A stretch of 46,286 bases of DNA from JBDKTH01 sp964558295 (GTDB taxonomy: Bacteria; Planctomycetota; Planctomycetia; Pirellulales; Thermoguttaceae). Below, piece by piece: positions 1-8,403 of this stretch. How positions within the stretch are numbered: the first letter of the stretch is position 1; each line of letters starts with the position of its first letter. Position numbers and translations under genes: made by a program. Where the stretch lies: assembly GCA_964558295.1 (NCBI GenBank), contig CAZLDQ010000013.1, forward strand, positions 1-46,286. The letters are read 5' to 3'. The notes under the pieces were generated by a model. The model did not search any database. It had not been told where the DNA came from and saw only the letters and a list, made by a program, of their open reading frames with translations.

Positions 1-327
1 GCCGTCCCCAGGTTGCACCACGCGTCGACGTCGTACGGATCGTTCCCCGTCGCGCGGCCAAGCACCTCGATGGCGCGCTCGTACTGCCGACGGAACATCA
101 ACACCAGACCATAGTTGCCCAACGCCTCCGGAAACGCCGGCTCCACCGCCAGCACGCGCTCGAACTCCGCGATCGCCGCCTCCCACTGACCACCGCGAGC
201 CAGTGCCTGGGCCAGGCGGCTCCGCGCCGTCAAGCTCTCCGGCTCCGCCGCCAACGCCCGCCGGAACAGGGCCTGCGCATCGCCGTACCGGCCGACGTTC
301 ACCCACACCTGCCCCACGCCGATCAGC
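1..327 (-). CDS. TPR-repeat protein fragment, open at both ends
   Basis: Reading the minus strand from about position 330 to the left edge gives an uninterrupted frame with two to three tetratricopeptide-like units. Segments such as GRYGDAQALFRRALAAEP, GQWEAAIAEFERVLAVEP and RRQYERAIEVL show the usual TPR spacing of Gly/Tyr, Ala and Pro. TPR proteins are helical scaffolds for protein contacts; the specific role cannot be told from this piece. An in-frame GTG at 353 could be a start, but the plus strand there already reads as conserved cytochrome b, so the fragment more likely ends at a junction near 315-335. It is richer in G and C, and in GCG and GTG codons, than the genes to its right, which suggests a different origin or a chimeric contig end. 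Confidence 0.5.
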
Positions 328-1047
328 GTGCTCTTGATCGTCTGGTCGCTCACCCTTCAAGCCCCGTTGGCACAACCGGCCAATCCGGCGATCACGCCTA
401 ATCCCTCCAAGGCCCCCTGGTATTTCCTCGGGCTCCAGGAAATGCTCGTCTATTTCGATCCGGCGATTGCCGGCGTGATTCTCCCGGCGTTCATCATCCT
501 TGGACTCATGGCGATTCCCTATCTTGATTTCAACCCAAAGGGAAGCGGCTACTACACGATCGACCAACGGCGATTTGGTTATCTGACCTTTCAGTTCGGT
601 TTCTTGCAGTTGTGGATTCTGCTGATCCTGATCGGCGTTTTCTTCCGCGGACCGAACTGGAGCTTCTTTGGCCTCTACGAACCCCGCGTCCCCCACAGAC
701 TTGAGGCGTTGAACAATATCAAGCTTTCCGAATACTTCTGGATCGTCGCGCTAGGTCGCAGCCAGCCGCAAGCCACCCCCGGCGCCGGCCTGCTCGCGGA
801 ATTGGCAACGATCCTTTGGCGGGAAATCGCCGGGATCGTCGCACTCGGCGTCTACTTCGTCCTCCTCCCACTACTCTTGGGCCGAACCTTGTTGAAGACC
901 TTGCGCCAGCGGATGGGATTCGGCCGCTACATGATCCTGATCCTGTTGGGGCTCATGATGCTCGCGTTACCACTGAAGATGCTCCTCCGCTGGACGTTTC
1001 AGCTCAGCTATGTGGTGAGTATGCCGGAGTACTTCTTCAACTTCTAA
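328..1047 (+). CDS. Cytochrome b, C-terminal part (bc-type complex), 5'-truncated
   Basis: This encodes the C-terminal half of a membrane cytochrome b, equivalent to subunit IV of b6f-type complexes, which forms part of the quinol oxidation site. The near-N-terminal PNPSKAPWYFLGLQE stretch matches the position of the Qo-site PEWY motif, with Ala-Pro in place of Pro-Glu. Several hydrophobic helices follow (about residues 45-65, 90-115, 165-190 and 205-225). The frame opens inside the conserved lead-in (VWSLTLQAPL), so the true N-terminus is missing, lost at a junction with the minus-strand TPR fragment. In planctomycetes such genes usually sit with a Rieske protein and multihaem cytochromes. 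An octahaem cytochrome of that kind lies at 8404, beyond a carbohydrate locus. It converges with the MFS gene at 1099. The family is clear; the truncation is inferred. Confidence 0.8.
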   Translation: MLLIVWSLTLQAPLAQPANPAITPNPSKAPWYFLGLQEMLVYFDPAIAGVILPAFIILGLMAIPYLDFNPKGSGYYTIDQRRFGYLTFQFGFLQLWILLILIGVFFRGPNWSFFGLYEPRVPHRLEALNNIKLSEYFWIVALGRSQPQATPGAGLLAELATILWREIAGIVALGVYFVLLPLLLGRTLLKTLRQRMGFGRYMILILLGLMMLALPLKMLLRWTFQLSYVVSMPEYFFNF

Positions 1048-1098
1048 GGGATTCAGACGAACAGCACCTACTGGGCGGAACACCACAGAGGGCGTTCC

Positions 1099-2421
1099 CT
1101 ACAGGGGTTCCGCGGCCGTTTCGTTGATCCGGTCGCGATGGAAGAAGGCCGTCCGGGCCAGGGCGACAGCGGCGGCGCCGACAAAATAGACGGCGGACAG
1201 CCCGGCAAACCCATAGGAAAGGCCGTGCGCCGGGCCGAACCACTCCCGGCATTGGCCAAGCAGCCACGGCGCCGTGGATCCGGCCAGAAAGGCGATCATC
1301 ACCGTCACCGCCACGGCGGAAGCGCGGTGACACGGTTCGATCACGTCGAACAGCGCCGCATGAGTGTTCGATTCGTACAAGCCGCGGAACCAGCCAAACA
1401 GCGCCAGCCCCAGGCAGGCCAGCGTCAAGTTCGGCGCCAAGCCCATCAGAAGGATCGACGGAACTCCGAGCGCCATGGCCACGGCCTGAAGCTCCAACCG
1501 CACGGTGGGCCGCCGCACGACCAGCCAATCGGTGAGCGGGCCGCCGATGCTGATGCCCACCAGTGCCGGTAGATGATGCCAGAACATCGAATAGCCGCCG
1601 GCCAAGGCCAGGGAAAGATCCTGTTTCTCGCGGAGAAACTCGGGGGCCCAGACGATGAACCCGTTGTTGACAAACACAATCGCCGTCAAGCCGACGGTCA
1701 GCATCAGGGCTGTGGGAATGCGAAAGACCACGCCCAAGGCTTCGAGCAAACCGCCAAGGCCCGGCGTCATTTGAGCTGGTTGGGGATCGGGCGAATCCTT
1801 GAGGCGAAAGATGAACACCAGTCCCAGCAGGATTCCCGAACCGCCAAACACGTAAAACGCCGATCGCCAGCCCCATTGCTCGGCAATCCAGCCGCCGAGA
1901 AAACCACTGGGCATCACGCCGATATAGAGCGCCCCTTGATGAAGCGACAAGGCCAGAGCCCGGGTTCGGTGGTGAAACTTGGCCATTAGCGGATAAGCGG
2001 CCGGCGCATAGAAGGCCTCGCCACCGGCCGTGGCCACGCTCCGCAATAGAATCAGCCCCAAAATCCCCTGCACGCACCCGGTAAACAGGGTCGCGGTGCT
2101 CCAGAAAAGCAGGCTGCAGGTGATAATCCAATTCTTCCGGAGCCGGTCACCGGCAATGCCCCCTAAGGGCATGATCAGGGCAAGCGTCAGAAACAAAATC
2201 GAGCCAACCAAGCCAAGTTGGGAGTCGCTCAGGGCAAGATCCGACCGGATCCCCGAAATCACGACACCGTAGATCGCGCGATCGCCCTGGTGGAAGAAGA
2301 ACGCCAGGCACAGCAGGAGGAGCAACTCCCACTTATAGTACACCGGAAGCGATCGCCCAGCCGCATCGGGCTGCGAAGACGGGACGGCGGGTTTCGTGAC
2401 TGACACCGGATCAAGGCCCAT
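1099..2421 (-). CDS. MFS transporter (organic anion/sugar porter type)
   Basis: This is a 440-residue polytopic membrane protein of the major facilitator superfamily, of usual length and with about twelve hydrophobic helices. The loop between helices 2 and 3 carries the MFS signature-like GGIAGDRLRKN (about residues 97-107). An acidic/aromatic pair near AFFFHQGDRAIYG in helix 1 resembles the anion:cation symporter subgroup. It should move a small organic solute across the inner membrane. It is the last gene of a minus-strand set, beginning 23 bases after the stop of the double-SIS gene, and is probably co-transcribed with it and with the secreted DUF6259 protein. A sugar, sugar acid or amino sugar released outside the cytoplasmic membrane is therefore a reasonable but unproven substrate. 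No strong ribosome binding site is seen before the ATG at 2421. Confidence 0.85.
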   Translation of the reverse strand: MGLDPVSVTKPAVPSSQPDAAGRSLPVYYKWELLLLLCLAFFFHQGDRAIYGVVISGIRSDLALSDSQLGLVGSILFLTLALIMPLGGIAGDRLRKNWIITCSLLFWSTATLFTGCVQGILGLILLRSVATAGGEAFYAPAAYPLMAKFHHRTRALALSLHQGALYIGVMPSGFLGGWIAEQWGWRSAFYVFGGSGILLGLVFIFRLKDSPDPQPAQMTPGLGGLLEALGVVFRIPTALMLTVGLTAIVFVNNGFIVWAPEFLREKQDLSLALAGGYSMFWHHLPALVGISIGGPLTDWLVVRRPTVRLELQAVAMALGVPSILLMGLAPNLTLACLGLALFGWFRGLYESNTHAALFDVIEPCHRASAVAVTVMIAFLAGSTAPWLLGQCREWFGPAHGLSYGFAGLSAVYFVGAAAVALARTAFFHRDRINETAAEPL

Positions 2422-2444
2422 CGGTTTACGCTTTCACAATCAGG

Positions 2445-4265
2445 TTAGGTGAGGTTGTTCTTCCGAAGCCGCTCGATCGCCAACGCGACCGGCGACTCTC
2501 CGTGCTTCTGTGCTTCTCCGGACCAGGCCAACTCGTGTATCGCTTCATGCAAGGCAACGCACGCCGACGCATAATCCACGCCGGTCACCTGCGCAATGAG
2601 ACGAGTTCCCCGATCAATCAACTTCTTGTTACTCGGTTTGACAAACACCATCCAGTTGCCCCAAATCCGGCCCAAACGGGCCATTGTCGCGGTTGAGATC
2701 GTGTTGAAGACCAGTTTGACCGCCAAATGTGTCCACAGTCGCAACGGAGACGCAGGCAAGTCGCAGCCAACTTGGAAACAGGCTTTGTCAAGAGCGTGTT
2801 CTGTGTCCGCTCCAATCTGGATTACAGCCGCTTGCTTGAACCCCGTCGCACCGGCAATCTCCTTGACCAAGGCATCCCCCGCGGCCTGGCGCCTCGACTC
2901 CTTCACGTTGACGCGGATCAGAGCGGATGCGTCAACCGCATAACGGCAAGGGTCGTCCTCGTTGCCAATACGGAATTTGTAAATCTCATCGTTGCCAAGT
3001 TTCGGCGGATGGGAACAGAGCAGTTCCGGGGCATTCAACCGCGCGTACACCTTGGCATCCCAAGCGAGCCCCCGGGGGGGCCGCTCCAACATCCGAGTCC
3101 ATGCTTCCGTAGTCGACCAACACGGCGTCTTGACGAACGCCCAAGAGTCCGGCGAGACCGCATCGTCGTGCTTTCGAAAGGTGGGGAGACTAAAGGTGGG
3201 AGAGCGTTCGGTCGTATCGGTGAGAATGTCCAACAGAACATCGTCAGTCAAGTACGTGACCAATCCCTGCCGCTGATAGACCCCTTCTTCCAAACAAACA
3301 CATTTCGCCAGTGTTTGGACTGTTGTCGGCTCGCGAAGCTGCGCAAGCAGCGTCTCAAACCGCTTGGGATACGTCTCCGGCGCAAGGCCCAGTCCACCGA
3401 TCGAGGCGCATTGCTCAGGCGTCAGATGATCCTCGAGGAACCGCGAGAGGGCTACTTCCATCGCGGCACCGACGACCAGCAGTTCGATCGTCACGGCCTG
3501 CATCCGTGTCGACCCAGCGATGGCCATGGGGCCGGTCGTCAGGTCGAGCTTGGTAATCCGCGGTTCTTCGATCACAGCCCGTGAACGCTCGACATGCTCG
3601 ACCAACAGAGCTGTGGGATTGTTGTAGACAAAGAACACCCGGGCACCTACGTCGAGCCCTTCCCAAGCGGTGCCAATCACAAAGGGGGTCTCACCGCCTT
3701 CGGTAATCGCAATCACCACGTCTCCCGCAGCGACGCCTCCCTCGCGGAGTTGATAGCGGCCAAACTCAGGAAAATCTTCAAAACCCTCTACGGATCGAAT
3801 CAGCGCAAAATCCCCGCCCGCCATGACGCTATAGACACGGTCGACCAACTCCGACAAACCGGACGACCACTCGGAATGCTCGCGTGTGAGACTCTTCCAG
3901 AATCGCCGCCAAGCCGCTTCGAGCAGAATACTCAGTCGCCCCGTGGCCCCGCAACCCGTGAGAAAGACGCGGTTGCCGGAATGAAGGGCGGCTACCAAAG
4001 CCTCCACGAGTTCGGAAAACGCCGCCTGCCCCATCACGTCCCGGGCACGGGGAGCGATCTCCGTATCGACGCGAAGCAACTGATCAATGCCAGCTTCGAT
4101 GCTCTCCGCAATAGTCTTGGAGAGGTCCGCTGTCGTGGGATGGGAGGATTCCGTCACAAGGGTGCCGAGCCGAAACGCTTGCTCCTCGGCAAGGAAACGT
4201 GCGGCTGATTCCTTCGCGATTTGCGACGTGCGGCCGTGGCCGGATATTCTTGCTGTAATGCTCAT
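2445..4265 (-). CDS. Double-SIS protein of the MurQ / glucokinase-regulatory-protein family
   Basis: The protein has 606 residues, twice the length of a normal MurQ (~300) but close to animal glucokinase regulatory protein (~625). The first SIS domain has FLTGCGATGR (101-110), VMAGGDFALIRSVEGFEDF (148-166), ITEGGETPF and TGPMAIAGSTRMQA (244-257), each aligning with MurQ and GKRP blocks. The N-terminal LVTESSHPTTADL (37-49) is the family entry motif. A second, divergent SIS-like region lies around 300-480. The C-terminus (NTISTATMARLGRIWGNWMV and following) matches the MurQ lid. By my alignment E. coli MurQ Glu83 is Ala118 here, while Glu114 is kept as Glu163, so lyase activity is doubtful and sugar-phosphate sensing or regulation is the alternative. 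It lies between the DUF6259 gene and the MFS transporter. No kinase gene is adjacent. Confidence 0.8.
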   Translation of the reverse strand: MSITARISGHGRTSQIAKESAARFLAEEQAFRLGTLVTESSHPTTADLSKTIAESIEAGIDQLLRVDTEIAPRARDVMGQAAFSELVEALVAALHSGNRVFLTGCGATGRLSILLEAAWRRFWKSLTREHSEWSSGLSELVDRVYSVMAGGDFALIRSVEGFEDFPEFGRYQLREGGVAAGDVVIAITEGGETPFVIGTAWEGLDVGARVFFVYNNPTALLVEHVERSRAVIEEPRITKLDLTTGPMAIAGSTRMQAVTIELLVVGAAMEVALSRFLEDHLTPEQCASIGGLGLAPETYPKRFETLLAQLREPTTVQTLAKCVCLEEGVYQRQGLVTYLTDDVLLDILTDTTERSPTFSLPTFRKHDDAVSPDSWAFVKTPCWSTTEAWTRMLERPPRGLAWDAKVYARLNAPELLCSHPPKLGNDEIYKFRIGNEDDPCRYAVDASALIRVNVKESRRQAAGDALVKEIAGATGFKQAAVIQIGADTEHALDKACFQVGCDLPASPLRLWTHLAVKLVFNTISTATMARLGRIWGNWMVFVKPSNKKLIDRGTRLIAQVTGVDYASACVALHEAIHELAWSGEAQKHGESPVALAIERLRKNNLT

Positions 4266-4585
4266 GGCGTCATTCTACCAGAGGTCACATCCAGAGCAAA
4301 AGCCCTCAGGAATCGGTCCCAGGCTCCCATCCCAACGTCAACGCCGTTTGCGGCAAGCTATCGTTCCCCCCCGCCGCCGCAAGTCCATCGTCATAGACTC
4401 CCAAGCTCATCAAGGTGCCCAGTGCCATGGTTTCTTTGAACAAACGGACGGCGTCGTCGGCATACGGTCCGTTTGTTCCACCTGGACGGCCTGCCGGAAA
4501 AACGCATGGATTGGTCTCCTGCAGACGTCGTCTCCGAGCGTCTCCCCCGACCGCAATTGACCGGCAAGCGGTGGAACGAATCCGT
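4266..4585. other. Gap between the DUF6259 and double-SIS genes
   Basis: This 320-base spacer has no recognisable gene. On the minus strand one frame stays open to a stop at 4306 and its last ~55 codons look mildly protein-like, but I recognise no family and find no convincing start. It contains a perfect 12-base inverted repeat at 4438-4478, listed separately. The spacer is long for an operon, so the double-SIS and MFS genes may have their own promoter or be controlled by the hairpin. Confidence 0.4.
4438..4478. repeat. Perfect 12-bp inverted repeat, likely mRNA hairpin
   Basis: GAACAAACGGAC at 4438-4449 is mirrored by GTCCGTTTGTTC at 4467-4478, with a 17-base spacer. The arms are perfect. 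It sits between two minus-strand genes. On the minus strand it is followed by an A-rich rather than a T-rich run, so a simple intrinsic terminator is not obvious. An RNA processing or stabilising hairpin, or an operator, are alternatives. Confidence 0.6.
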
Positions 4586-6856
4586 TCATTCATGGCAGCA
4601 CTCCAACAGGCAAAATGCTCGGGGAGAAAGTTCAACCTTCTGGATCGGATTTTGGCAATCCAAGGTGCCACAACGCCGGCGCCCCGTCTCATCAATCCGG
4701 TACACACACCGCCGCTCGCGCAAACCGTAGGTATCAACGTTGATCGGCACGTTCAACTGGACCGGATTGTCAACGATGCTCGCGAAGACCAGAGCCACGT
4801 TGCCATCCGGAGCGCGCCAGGCACTGGTCAAGACCGAAGGACAGGATTTCGTCGAAGTGACCAAGGGGACATAGATCGACACCCGGGCAAATTCCACGTC
4901 GCACGGGGGAACCTGAAGGGCAGGGGGGCGCAGCCACGTGCCGTGGAGCAGGTATTTCCGAGCCCGTTGCCGAGTCTGAGCCAGACGCGTCACATAGTCC
5001 ATTTCTTCGGATCGTTCGTCCAACTGGCTCGCCTGGAAATTTGCCAACATTGGTTGCTGCCCCCAGACAAATGTCCGAGCTTGATCCAGATAGAATTGCC
5101 GCGAAAACCTTCGCTCCAGGAGGGTCAACTGTTTGGCCGGGGCATGCTCCTGTGGCCAAAACTCCTCGTAGGGCGGATGGACCAGCGACGAATAGTTGCC
5201 GAACGTGATCGCATCGGCATGGTACACCGCCTGGAAAAAGGGGATCACTTCCCAGGGATGATTTGGCGGCGAGTAGCGTTCCTGACTCACGTCCAACACG
5301 AGCATCAGATCCAAGGAGGATAGCCACGCCTCTCCGCAATGCTCCCCCGCCAGCGCAGGCTCTCGCTCCTTGGGGTTCCGCGTGCGAATGTCATCGGTCA
5401 ACTGTCCAAAGCCGTCAAGCCAATAGCGGCCATAGCCACGTGCGTGCCCATGGCTAGTGTCGTAACATGGCGCCGTCATACAAGCCTGATCCATATACAC
5501 CCCGTCGGCCTTCAGGTCGCAGAGGGCCGCGTGGGCCAATGCGGCATACTTCTTGCGCCAAAAGGCGGTGCCCATACACATCGGCGCACACGGCGCGTTG
5601 GTAAACTTGTTGTAGACCTCGGCGGGGATCGTGCCATCGGGCTGCTTGGCGGCAAACGCAGCGGCCCCCTCGGCGGTCCAACTGGCGGTGTTGATTCCCC
5701 AGAGTCGCTGGTTCATGTAGAGCAGTGCATGGATGCCGTCGCGGTGAGCCGCTTCCAGGGCAGCCAGAAACGTATCCGTCCCTTCCCGCGGCGGCAAGTA
5801 TTCGGGAAATCCTGCGTCATACGCGCAGTGGTGCCACCAGTGCCAAAGGACGCTTACCGGCACGCCAACCCGCTTCTGCATTTGGCTGGCGGGAGGCAAG
5901 ACGCCCGGCGAACGCCCCCGATTCCACACCCAAAGTCCCGTTTCTTGAACCCAAGCGGGAACCAGTCCCCGATGGAGTCGCGCCCCTTCCGAAAACTTCC
6001 GGGCAGCCGACGAGACGCGGTAGAGTTCGGCGGCAGTGGTCCAATCGCCTTGAAAGGTTCCCAGCACAACAGGATAGGGCAACTCATAACGCTCGCCACC
6101 CGACTCGCCCTGTTCCGGCAAATGGATGACCTCGCAGTACATCTGGTGTTCGGGATCGCTCCAGACGGCAAACCGCTTGACGTAGGCCTGGGGGTCGTCG
6201 CAGGCTGCATAGAATCCTGGTCCTCCGTCTTCGTAGTAGGCGAGGCACTGGAGCGACAATCCCGGGTAGAGCCACTCAAAACGTCCCCCGCGCCCCTGCG
6301 AGCCCTCTAACCGGGTTCGCGGATTAGCCAGAAGGACTCCCATCGATTTTGGAACGGCCAAAAACTCGTTCTTGCGCGGCGTCAGCGAGCCCACGCGCGG
6401 AAATCGGATCCTTTCCACCAGAACCTGCGAGGGTTTTTCAACCGCAAGCCCCCAACGGCTCATCGAGGCATCCTGGTCATCGAGCTTGACGGTTGCCTCC
6501 ACACGCACCGTTTTCCCCGACGCCGCCCCCGCGTTTTTCCAAACCAGTCGCAAGCCCCCGGGCATGGCCTCGACCTGGGGCGGTCCGCAGTCATCAGCCG
6601 AGAATGTCTTGGCCGTCTCGCCGTCGCGAACCGTAAGCTGCCAGAGTGCGACGGTCTTCTCCTTCGGGGAGAGCTGATTGAACCCGCTCTGAACCTCGAC
6701 CAGTTCACGACAGGCGCCCGTGCGGGTATCGATCCCCAGTTGCAGACTCCGATTGCTGATCCGCTGGAGCGGCTCCCCTTCGGAGGAGAAACCCACCACG
6801 GGAGCGGTCGCCAAGCAACCGATCAGGACAACGACTGCGGTGTAATGGCGTAACAT
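4586..6856 (-). CDS. Secreted DUF6259-type glycoside-hydrolase-like protein
   Basis: I chose the ATG at 6856 because a GGAGG lies six bases upstream and a signal peptide follows at once (MLRHYTAVVVLIGCLA, then an Ala-Pro-Val-Val-Gly region). The frame stays open 54 codons further upstream without export features. The mature protein (756 residues in total) has an N-terminal beta-rich half, then a TIM-barrel-like part with WHWWHH (about 338), DGVYMDQA (about 452), GEHCGE (about 505) and LDVSQE (about 520). These recall the DUF6259 family, which resembles clan-D alpha-galactosidase-like barrels; Asp452 and Glu506 are candidate catalytic acids by position only. It probably acts on a glycan outside the cytoplasm. 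It is first in a minus-strand set with the double-SIS and MFS genes and is divergent from a XylR-like regulator. The substrate is unknown. Confidence 0.75.
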   Translation of the reverse strand: MLRHYTAVVVLIGCLATAPVVGFSSEGEPLQRISNRSLQLGIDTRTGACRELVEVQSGFNQLSPKEKTVALWQLTVRDGETAKTFSADDCGPPQVEAMPGGLRLVWKNAGAASGKTVRVEATVKLDDQDASMSRWGLAVEKPSQVLVERIRFPRVGSLTPRKNEFLAVPKSMGVLLANPRTRLEGSQGRGGRFEWLYPGLSLQCLAYYEDGGPGFYAACDDPQAYVKRFAVWSDPEHQMYCEVIHLPEQGESGGERYELPYPVVLGTFQGDWTTAAELYRVSSAARKFSEGARLHRGLVPAWVQETGLWVWNRGRSPGVLPPASQMQKRVGVPVSVLWHWWHHCAYDAGFPEYLPPREGTDTFLAALEAAHRDGIHALLYMNQRLWGINTASWTAEGAAAFAAKQPDGTIPAEVYNKFTNAPCAPMCMGTAFWRKKYAALAHAALCDLKADGVYMDQACMTAPCYDTSHGHARGYGRYWLDGFGQLTDDIRTRNPKEREPALAGEHCGEAWLSSLDLMLVLDVSQERYSPPNHPWEVIPFFQAVYHADAITFGNYSSLVHPPYEEFWPQEHAPAKQLTLLERRFSRQFYLDQARTFVWGQQPMLANFQASQLDERSEEMDYVTRLAQTRQRARKYLLHGTWLRPPALQVPPCDVEFARVSIYVPLVTSTKSCPSVLTSAWRAPDGNVALVFASIVDNPVQLNVPINVDTYGLRERRCVYRIDETGRRRCGTLDCQNPIQKVELSPRAFCLLECCHE

Positions 6857-7034
6857 TCGTACCTCCGAGGTGGAGACTCGTTCTTGAATCCTGACCTTGA
6901 GTGTGCCAGCGACCTTGGGAGTCTGACCATGGAAAATGGTTCTCGGTTGGAATATGATAAAGGATAGTCGTCCGACAAGGCCTGCGGCAATGGCCGTTTC
7001 GGCCAAACTCCTTGTCACTTTCGGTCACCCGCCC
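6857..7034. promoter_or_regulatory. Divergent control region with inverted repeats
   Basis: This 178-base gap separates the minus-strand DUF6259 gene from the plus-strand AraC/XylR-like regulator, so both promoters should lie here. Two short inverted repeats are visible: ACCAT-5-ATGGT at about 6927-6941 and TGGCCG-3-CGGCCA at 6991-7005. Either could be an operator or a leader hairpin. No convincing -35/-10 pair was identified. Confidence 0.4.
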
Positions 7035-8258
7035 ATGGTCAAACGCCTCCGCATCGCGCTGTTGATCGAATCGTTCCTCGAATACGGCCGGGGGATGTTG
7101 CGAGGGATCGCCGATTACTCGCGTACGCAGGGGGGCTGGTCGATCCGCCATCAGCCGTGGAGCATGGGGGATGTGCTCCCACCGGGCCTCCGCGATTGGC
7201 GACCTCAGGGAATGATCGCCCAATTGGAGAGTCGGCAGCTTCTCAACCGTGTTCACCGCTTGGGGATTCCCGTCGTCGATCTGTTTGCGTTGCCTCCTTC
7301 GGCCCAAATCCCAACCGTCGTTCCCGACCACGCGAAGGTTGCCCAATTGGCGGCGGACCATCTTCTGGAGCGAGGCCTCGCGCATTTCGCCTATTGTGGT
7401 CTTGGCGGCGTCTACTTCTCCGAACGGCGAGCCCAACAGTTCTCGGAGATTCTGGCCAAGGCCGGCTATTCGGTCGACGTGTACCAAGGACGTCAACCAC
7501 GTACCGTGCCGACGTTCCTCACCGCGATTGCCGACTCCATGCGCGACACGACGCGACTGGCCAATTGGCTCCAGAAGCTTCCCAAGCCTGTCGGCATCAT
7601 GGCGTGCGATGATATCCGCGCCCAGCAGCTGATTAACGTTTGCCGGGAATGCGAGATTGCCGTGCCCGAGGAGGTGGCTGTCATCGGGGTGGGCAACGAC
7701 GAAGTGCTGTGCGAGCTTTGCGATCCACCGCTTACGAGTGTGGAGCTCAGTACCCGGAGGATCGGGTTTGAAGCGGCCGCCCTGCTGGATCGGATGCTCC
7801 ACTCCCGATCGGCCTGCGAAAGCGTGATCGTAGCGCCGCGGGGCGTGGTCGTCCGCCGATCCACTGATCTGTTGGTTATCCCGGATCCCGACATTCTCGA
7901 AGCCTTGCGACTCATCCGGAACCATGCTTGCGAGGGGATCTCGGTCGATTCGATTCTCGAAAAGCTCTCGCTCTCGCGCAGCACGCTGCAACGGAGATTC
8001 AAGCAGTATCTGGGGCGATCACCCCATGAGGAAATCGCACGCATCCAACTGCTTGCCGTCCGAGACCTGCTTACCCGAACCGATCTCTCGTTGGCACAAA
8101 TCGCCCAACGGACGGGATTTTCCGACGCCGCCCGGATGTGCAACCTCTTCAAGGCGAAGGCCGGTTGTACTCCGGGCCACTACCGAAGGACATCCCGCAT
8201 CGCGAAAGCGGCCCTGGACAGCCCCCCCACGACGTTGCCACCGCTCCGGTCGGAATAA
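7035..8258 (+). CDS. AraC-family regulator with a XylR-like sugar-sensing domain
   Basis: This 407-residue cytoplasmic transcription factor has a LacI/periplasmic-binding-protein-type sensor (about residues 1-275) and a C-terminal AraC double helix-turn-helix (about 285-395). The sensor begins RIALLIESFLEYGRGMLRGI, the typical XylR-type opening. The DNA-binding half has SVDSILEKLSLSRSTLQRRF and DLSLAQIAQRTGFSDAARMCNLFK, followed by the usual Gly-x-x-Pro-x-x-Tyr-Arg end. Proteins of this build bind a sugar and activate divergent catabolic genes, here most simply the DUF6259, double-SIS and MFS genes. The frame is open to 6936, but the conserved domain begins right after the ATG at 7035. No strong ribosome binding site supports any of the candidate starts, so this start is a homology choice. 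A short CGGGG-5-CCCCG hairpin at 8277-8291 lies behind the gene. Confidence 0.85.
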   Translation: MVKRLRIALLIESFLEYGRGMLRGIADYSRTQGGWSIRHQPWSMGDVLPPGLRDWRPQGMIAQLESRQLLNRVHRLGIPVVDLFALPPSAQIPTVVPDHAKVAQLAADHLLERGLAHFAYCGLGGVYFSERRAQQFSEILAKAGYSVDVYQGRQPRTVPTFLTAIADSMRDTTRLANWLQKLPKPVGIMACDDIRAQQLINVCRECEIAVPEEVAVIGVGNDEVLCELCDPPLTSVELSTRRIGFEAAALLDRMLHSRSACESVIVAPRGVVVRRSTDLLVIPDPDILEALRLIRNHACEGISVDSILEKLSLSRSTLQRRFKQYLGRSPHEEIARIQLLAVRDLLTRTDLSLAQIAQRTGFSDAARMCNLFKAKAGCTPGHYRRTSRIAKAALDSPPTTLPPLRSE

Positions 8259-8403
8259 TCATCACCGCCCGATTTGCGGGGAAATGCCCCGGAGGACAGA
8301 GGTAGCCAATGGACGAAACGATGGGGTAAACTGGTGAGATAGCAGTTGCCAGGCATCCCGCCGCCGCTGCGCGGCTTGTGCCCATTGCCCAACTCGCACC
8401 GCC

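Noticed and set aside
2445..4265. Simple call as MurQ etherase
   Set aside because: The protein is twice as long and the position of MurQ Glu83 holds Ala, so I name it a double-SIS MurQ/GKRP-family protein instead.
4306..4500. Small minus-strand gene before the double-SIS gene
   Set aside because: The frame is open but has no clear start or family, and most of it is covered by the 12-bp hairpin region.
6927..7005. Specific XylR operator
   Set aside because: Two small inverted repeats are present but no repeated half-site typical of AraC/XylR could be recognised, so only a general control region is claimed.
6705..7991. Minus-strand open frame of 428 codons
   Set aside because: It overlaps the regulator (antisense) and the start of the DUF6259 gene in another frame and shows no domain.
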